From JALZUV01 sp963837025 (GTDB taxonomy: Bacteria > Pseudomonadota > Alphaproteobacteria > Rickettsiales > JALZUV01), in contig CAWILT010000001.1 of assembly GCA_963837025.1 (NCBI GenBank), positions 992,001 to 1,056,000 on the forward strand: a DNA stretch of 64,000 nucleotides, in the 5' to 3' direction. Of the stretch, positions 59,983-64,000 are shown in pieces. Position numbers and translations under genes: made by a program. Position 1 is the stretch's first letter. Every line of letters begins with the position of its first letter. The notes under the pieces were generated by a model. The model was not told where the DNA came from, ran no database searches, and worked only from the letters and a program-made list of their open reading frames with translations.

Positions 59983-61494
59983 ATGTCAGCCGCATTAGAA
60001 AAATCTACATCGCCACAAGCCGTTAACGTAAACGATTCTACCCGCATTTTAATTGGCGCATCAGATGAATCGGCGCAGTGGTTAAACCTCAAATACGCCA
60101 ATCGCCACGGCTTGATTGCGGGTGCAACTGGCACAGGCAAAACCGTTACCCTACAAATTTTGGCCGAAGGGTTTTTAAATGCAGGCGTGCCCGTATTTAT
60201 GGCCGATGTAAAAGGCGATTTATCGGGTATTACGCAAAGCGGCCTGCCCCATCCAAAAATTGACGAGCGCGTTGCGAAAATTGGCATTAGCGATTTTGCC
60301 TTGGGCGCCACACCTGCCATATTTTGGGATATTTTTGGTAAACAAGGCCACCCCTTGCGCACCACCATTACGGAAATGGGGCCCGTATTGCTATCGCGCT
60401 TACTTGATTTAACCCAAGCGCAAGAGGGCGTGTTACATATCGCCTTTGCGGTGGCCGATGATGAAGGAATGCTGCTGCTTGATTTGAAAGACTTACGCGC
60501 CATGCTCAATTTTGTGGGCGAGCATGCTAAAGAATTAAACCATTATGGCCATATTAGCACCGCGTCAGTGGGTGCCGTGCAGCGTGGTTTATTGCAGTTA
60601 GAATCACAAGGGGCTGAAGCCTTTTTTGGTGAGCCTGCATTGAATATTTTGGATTTAATGCGCACCACACGTGATGGGCGGGGAATCGTAAATATTCTAG
60701 CTGACGATGAATTAATGCGCGCACCCAAAACCTATTCGACGTTTTTATTGTGGCTTTTATCAGAGCTGTTTGAAACGCTGCCCGAAGTGGGCGATGCGGA
60801 AAAACCCAAACTGGTTTTCTTTTTTGATGAAGCGCATTTATTGTTTGATGATGCCCCTAAAGCATTAGTGGATAAAGTGGAACAGGTGGTGCGTCTTATC
60901 CGCTCTAAGGGTGTAGGCGTGTATTTCATTACGCAAAGCCCAACCGATATTCCGGTGGATATTTTAGGGCAGCTAGGCAACCGCGTGCAGCATGCCTTGC
61001 GTGCCTTTACGCCAAAAGATCAAAAAGCGGTGAAGTCAGCGGCAGACACATTTCGCCCCAATCCAAAACTTGATACCGCCCAAGTTATTACGCAATTAGG
61101 CATTGGCGAAGCGCTGGTTTCAACGTTAGAGAATAAGGGCGAACCTTCTATCGTGCAACGCTGCTTGGTGCGCCCGCCCAGCTCGCGCATGGGCGCGGCT
61201 TCAATAGCTGAACGCATTGTGGTGCAACAATCCAGCCCACTTGGCAGCCAGTATGATAAAGCCATTGATCGCGAATCGGCTTATGAATTGCTTGAAAAAC
61301 GCGCTAAGCAAGATGCCGCAGAGCAAGTGGAAAATGAAAAATTGGAGCGCCCCGCAACAACGCGAAAAAGCAATCGCCAAGGCTATTTTGAAACGGCTAC
61401 AAAAACGGTGATTCGTACCGTTAGCGGCTCAGTAGGCCGCTCGATTGCCAAGGCAATTTTTCGTGGCATTATGGGCAGTATGAGCAAAAAATAA
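59983..61494 (+). CDS. HerA-like ATPase, DUF853 family
   Basis: This 503-residue cytoplasmic P-loop ATPase belongs to the HerA/FtsK-like DUF853 family. Motifs: the Walker A GLIAGATGTGKTVTLQILAE, ADVKGDLSGI, the Walker B FFFDEAHLLFDDAPKAL and the C-terminal TQSPTDIPVDILGQLGNRVQHALRAF (arginine-finger region). The tail is Lys/Arg-rich with a Ser-Gly stretch. These proteins resemble DNA-translocating helicases, but their role is not established. thiG follows one base later, so they may be cotranscribed. Confidence 0.92.
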   Translation: MSAALEKSTSPQAVNVNDSTRILIGASDESAQWLNLKYANRHGLIAGATGTGKTVTLQILAEGFLNAGVPVFMADVKGDLSGITQSGLPHPKIDERVAKIGISDFALGATPAIFWDIFGKQGHPLRTTITEMGPVLLSRLLDLTQAQEGVLHIAFAVADDEGMLLLDLKDLRAMLNFVGEHAKELNHYGHISTASVGAVQRGLLQLESQGAEAFFGEPALNILDLMRTTRDGRGIVNILADDELMRAPKTYSTFLLWLLSELFETLPEVGDAEKPKLVFFFDEAHLLFDDAPKALVDKVEQVVRLIRSKGVGVYFITQSPTDIPVDILGQLGNRVQHALRAFTPKDQKAVKSAADTFRPNPKLDTAQVITQLGIGEALVSTLENKGEPSIVQRCLVRPPSSRMGAASIAERIVVQQSSPLGSQYDKAIDRESAYELLEKRAKQDAAEQVENEKLERPATTRKSNRQGYFETATKTVIRTVSGSVGRSIAKAIFRGIMGSMSKK

Positions 61495-61495
61495 T

Positions 61496-62254
61496 ATGGC
61501 AAACGATCCGCTTATCATTGCAGGCATTGCCTATCAATCGCGCCTATTGGTGGGCACAGGCCGCTATAAAGATATGGCGCAAACCCAAGCCGCCATTGAA
61601 GCCAGCGGCGCCGAAATAATCACCACCGCCATCCGCCGCATCAATTTTGAGCAGCAACAGGCGTTAGTGAGCGCCTTGCCGATGGAGCGCTACACTTATC
61701 TACCCAATACCGCGGGCTGCTATACCGCGGATGAAGCCTTGCGCACCTTAAGGCTCGCACGCGAAGCCGGAGCAGGTAAATTAGTAAAGTTAGAAGTGAT
61801 TGGCGATGAAACTACGCTTTACCCCGATGTAGTCGAAACCCTTAAAGCCGCTGAAATTTTAGTTGCTGAAGGGTTTGAAGTGATGGCCTACACATCCGAT
61901 GATTTGCTGGTGGCCAATCAGCTTGAAAAGCTTGGCTGCGTGGCCGTCATGCCGCTTGGCGCCCCTATTGGCAGCGGCTTGGGCATTCAAAACAAACTTA
62001 ACATCAAACTCATCGCGCAAGCACTCAGCGTGCCGGTATTAGTTGATGCGGGCGTTGGCACCGCATCTGATGCGGCCATTGCTATGGAGCTAGGATGCGA
62101 TGGTGTGCTGATGAATACAGCCATCGCCGAAGCGCAGCACCCTATACAAATGGCCACCGCCATGAAACACGCCGTGATTGCTGGCCGCCAAGCCTATCTT
62201 GCAGGTCGCATGCCCAAGCGCGAAATGGCGCAGGCTAGTAGCCCAAAACTATAA
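61496..62254 (+). CDS. thiG: Thiazole synthase ThiG
   Basis: This 252-residue TIM-barrel enzyme makes the thiazole phosphate of thiamine from deoxyxylulose phosphate, a glycine imine and ThiS thiocarboxylate. Motifs: RLLVGTGRYKDM, LPNTAGCYTADEALR, the Schiff-base Lys in KLVKLEVIGD, MPLGAPIGSGLGIQN and VDAGVGTASDAAIAMELGCDG. The partners thiS, thiO/thiH and thiE are absent nearby. The ATG is one base after the HerA-like stop. Confidence 0.95.
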   Translation: MANDPLIIAGIAYQSRLLVGTGRYKDMAQTQAAIEASGAEIITTAIRRINFEQQQALVSALPMERYTYLPNTAGCYTADEALRTLRLAREAGAGKLVKLEVIGDETTLYPDVVETLKAAEILVAEGFEVMAYTSDDLLVANQLEKLGCVAVMPLGAPIGSGLGIQNKLNIKLIAQALSVPVLVDAGVGTASDAAIAMELGCDGVLMNTAIAEAQHPIQMATAMKHAVIAGRQAYLAGRMPKREMAQASSPKL

Positions 62255-62257
62255 AAT

Positions 62258-62977
62258 CTAAGGCGCTAATATCGCTTCAGCATTCGCCCAAACCATAATA
62301 TCGTCAAAGAAATTTGCGGCGCCGTCGGTTTCACGAATGGAGCCATCCATAAAGGTTTGCCAAGGCGTTTTACAATTTTCAGAATCGGCATGGGTTGTAG
62401 AGCATGCCGGCCCAGCAGCGTTATTTTTATGATTGAAAGACCCTAAACCTGATTTTCCTAAGGATAGAATAACATAAGCCGCTTTTTGAGTAATGATTTC
62501 ATTTTTTGTATCCACAATCGTCATAACTCCTTCCATATCTTTTTCGATGGAAGGTATTAAGTTATCGCTCACAGAATATAAATATCGCCCATCCCATTGA
62601 TCAGCCGCAAAAGCAACTGGTAAATTTAGCGTTCTAAACGGAACCTCACCCGCTTTTATATCAGGCGAAGCAATATGATAAACATTGGCGCTAGGTGTTG
62701 AATCGCAATCGGTTGCAGCATAACCAAAAAGCGGGTCAGCGGAATTTATGAAAGCTGGTGCAGGACACGGCAATTTACCATGCACTTTCGCATAGGTTTT
62801 TAAACTCTCTTGCATCAATTTAAGTTCAGCAAAAGTAGTGCTAATTCGTTCGCGCTCTACCTGCTTACTACCCACCATTAAGCTTGTGCCAATAACGATT
62901 GATATAATGGTTAGAACGACAACCAGCTCTAATAGCGAAAACCCATTCTGTTCTAGTACAGAGGAACGTTGGTTCAT
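62258..62977 (-). CDS. Pseudopilin with prepilin-type N-terminus, tandem paralogue A
   Basis: This 239-residue protein has a short leader ending NGFSLLELVVVLTIISIVIG, the class III prepilin cleavage site and helix. Its mature part contains KLPCPAPAF, AAYVILSLGKSGLGS, ENCKTPWQTFMDGSI and FFDDIMVWANAEAI. Its neighbour upstream shares these motifs (YVLVSFGKTSKGG, ENCDGDAIFIDGTF, YDDILIWKTKEMV), so the two are tandem paralogues, one base apart. Probably minor pilins or pseudopilins of an unidentified fibre. Confidence 0.85.
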   Translation of the reverse strand: MNQRSSVLEQNGFSLLELVVVLTIISIVIGTSLMVGSKQVERERISTTFAELKLMQESLKTYAKVHGKLPCPAPAFINSADPLFGYAATDCDSTPSANVYHIASPDIKAGEVPFRTLNLPVAFAADQWDGRYLYSVSDNLIPSIEKDMEGVMTIVDTKNEIITQKAAYVILSLGKSGLGSFNHKNNAAGPACSTTHADSENCKTPWQTFMDGSIRETDGAANFFDDIMVWANAEAILAP

Positions 62978-62978
62978 G

Positions 62979-64000
62979 TTATTTCCATTTGCAGCACATG
63001 ACCCGTTGCAGCGTTTCGCAACCCCTTTCGAGTTTATTATAACTAAAGGCTTCCCAAATATTTCCTACATCGCCTACGGTTTCTGATTCCCAACTTGCAC
63101 AAGACCCTTGACCCATATTATCCTCGCCTAGAACCCAACCATTATTAGTAGGTGGCACCCCCCCTGTAGAAATAAATCTTGCAATGTCTGAGTAAGTGCA
63201 CACTTCGTATCCTTGACTTAATGGGCAGCCATTGCCATTAATCCATTGTCGCAATTTTTGATAGCCTAGATTCCCGCCACCATCATTAAAGTTTCCTGAA
63301 TTTTGCAGCGTTGTGTTCTTAACTTCTAATGGAATAGGTGGTCTGCCAGAACCAGTACCAGTAACCATTTCTTTCGTTTTCCAAATTAAAATATCATCAT
63401 ATAAGCTTGCTGTGGTTTCACCGTTATAAAATGTACCATCAATAAAAATGGCATCGCCATCACAATTTTCACCGTCTTTTTCGTTAGCGTCACATGTTGC
63501 AACATCAGCCCCAGTTTTTGCTGATTTACCGCCCTTTGATGTTTTACCAAAGCTTACTAATACATACGTCACAGCATTGCTAATTAGCGTTCCACCATCA
63601 TCATTAACGGTAATGGCTCCGTTTACGCTATTCGTATAACCCGTTTCTACCGCTCTATCTGTAACAGCATAATGATAACGCACGCCATTTTCATCCGATC
63701 CATATTCATCAGGCAATCCTAAACTATAAAAAGGCACAGTTCCCGCAATGATTGCACCTGTTCCAACCCCTGCAGCAGTGAGACAATTTGCTTTTGTCGT
63801 AGGTTCGCGACCAAATGTTGCCGTTCCCACTGCAGGATTTGTTATAACTGGATGTGGCAAACACCCATTTTTATTTACATAAATTGCAATAGCTTTAACA
63901 ATTTCTTGCATTTCATCATAGGTGTTTTGCACCTTAATTTGCTGCGTTTTAGCACTGGAAAGCGTAAGCCCGCCAGCTATGATAACTGAAATTATGGTTA
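62979..64000 (-). CDS. Pseudopilin with Cys-rich C-terminal extension, tandem paralogue B, cut by window edge
   Basis: The frame continues to the right edge, so the prepilin start is outside. The visible N-terminus TIISVIIAGGLTLSSAKTQQ is the hydrophobic helix of a type IV pilin. An in-frame GTG at 63932 is not the real start. The central domain resembles paralogue A, and the protein then extends by roughly 110 residues with many Cys and Trp/Gly residues (NGNGCPLSQGYEVCTYSDI, GQGSCASWES, RGCETLQRVMCCKW). The extension may fold as a disulfide-rich adhesive tip domain. Confidence 0.82.
   Translation of the reverse strand, partial: TIISVIIAGGLTLSSAKTQQIKVQNTYDEMQEIVKAIAIYVNKNGCLPHPVITNPAVGTATFGREPTTKANCLTAAGVGTGAIIAGTVPFYSLGLPDEYGSDENGVRYHYAVTDRAVETGYTNSVNGAITVNDDGGTLISNAVTYVLVSFGKTSKGGKSAKTGADVATCDANEKDGENCDGDAIFIDGTFYNGETTASLYDDILIWKTKEMVTGTGSGRPPIPLEVKNTTLQNSGNFNDGGGNLGYQKLRQWINGNGCPLSQGYEVCTYSDIARFISTGGVPPTNNGWVLGEDNMGQGSCASWESETVGDVGNIWEAFSYNKLERGCETLQRVMCCKWK

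Noticed and set aside
1..64000. tRNA, rRNA, CRISPR, insertion sequence or prophage
   Set aside because: I found no cloverleaf-like gene, no regular spaced repeats, no transposase and no phage structural gene in the sequence read by eye; a tRNAscan and repeat search would settle this.

Overview
This 64 kb window is chromosomal DNA from an AT-rich (estimated by eye at roughly 45% GC) Gram-negative bacterium, most likely an alphaproteobacterium. The evidence is an alphaproteobacterial-type bc1 operon (petA-petB-petC next to trmL), an NDUFA12-type complex I accessory protein followed by mlaD and a DUF2155 protein, a proA-nadD-rsfS run, a tolB-pal-cpoB-tilS-ftsH-glmM run, an IalB-like secreted protein, and MurE with a meso-DAP recognition motif. 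I cannot assign a genus. Coding density is very high: neighbours often overlap by 1-4 bases (TAATG, ATGA) and no gene-free stretch exceeds 300 bases. I saw no rRNA, tRNA, CRISPR array, insertion sequence or prophage.

Layout. 1-15.8 kb (all minus strand): an LpxR-like outer-membrane lipid A deacylase (cut by the window edge), ruvC, a LysM/OapA-M23 endopeptidase, a CHASE2 adenylate cyclase, then the peptidoglycan precursor block, transcribed murE-murF-mraY-murD-ftsW-murG-murC-murB, preceded by a metallo-beta-lactamase-fold hydrolase. 15.9-28.9 kb: rpmE, a small lipoprotein, trmL, the bc1 complex, a fused membrane/spermidine-synthase-like protein, a thiolase, a pirin, an S49 protease, a polyprenyl diphosphate synthase, small proteins, the NDUFA12-mlaD-DUF2155 group and msrB. 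29-33.3 kb: an orphan protein, icd, acs and a DUF1294 protein. 33.3-38.6 kb: pilU and pilT retraction ATPases, a large TPR protein and a second M23 peptidase. 38.6-45.2 kb: ribA, an atypical winged-helix regulator, an IalB-like protein, rlmN, a DUF1223 protein, queD, and proA-nadD-rsfS. 45.2-46.5 kb: a small accessory island with an orphan nuclease-toxin-like protein and two unknown membrane or coiled-coil proteins. 46.5-55.4 kb: an E1-like adenylyltransferase, the tolB/pal/cpoB envelope operon, tilS, ftsH, glmM and thiD. 55.4-64 kb: a GlsB-like membrane protein, three pseudopilins in two places, uvrB, a ferredoxin-NADP reductase, a HerA-like ATPase and thiG.

Functionally the window is dominated by envelope biogenesis (mur/fts genes, glmM, two M23 peptidases, Tol-Pal, MlaD, LpxR), respiration and central metabolism (bc1, icd, acs, thiolase, NDUFA12), and a type IV pilus-like apparatus (PilT, PilU, three pseudopilins). 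The points most worth a second look are: rsfS, whose only sensible start is an ATT codon behind a good ribosome-binding site; a perfect 16-bp terminator hairpin that ends directly against the cpoB start codon; an orphan EndoU/BECR-like small protein with a tandem 15-bp repeat upstream, sitting at a synteny break after rsfS; a Cys-rich pseudopilin pair at the right edge; and an adenylate cyclase and a possible cyclic-nucleotide phosphodiesterase-like hydrolase bracketing the mur block.
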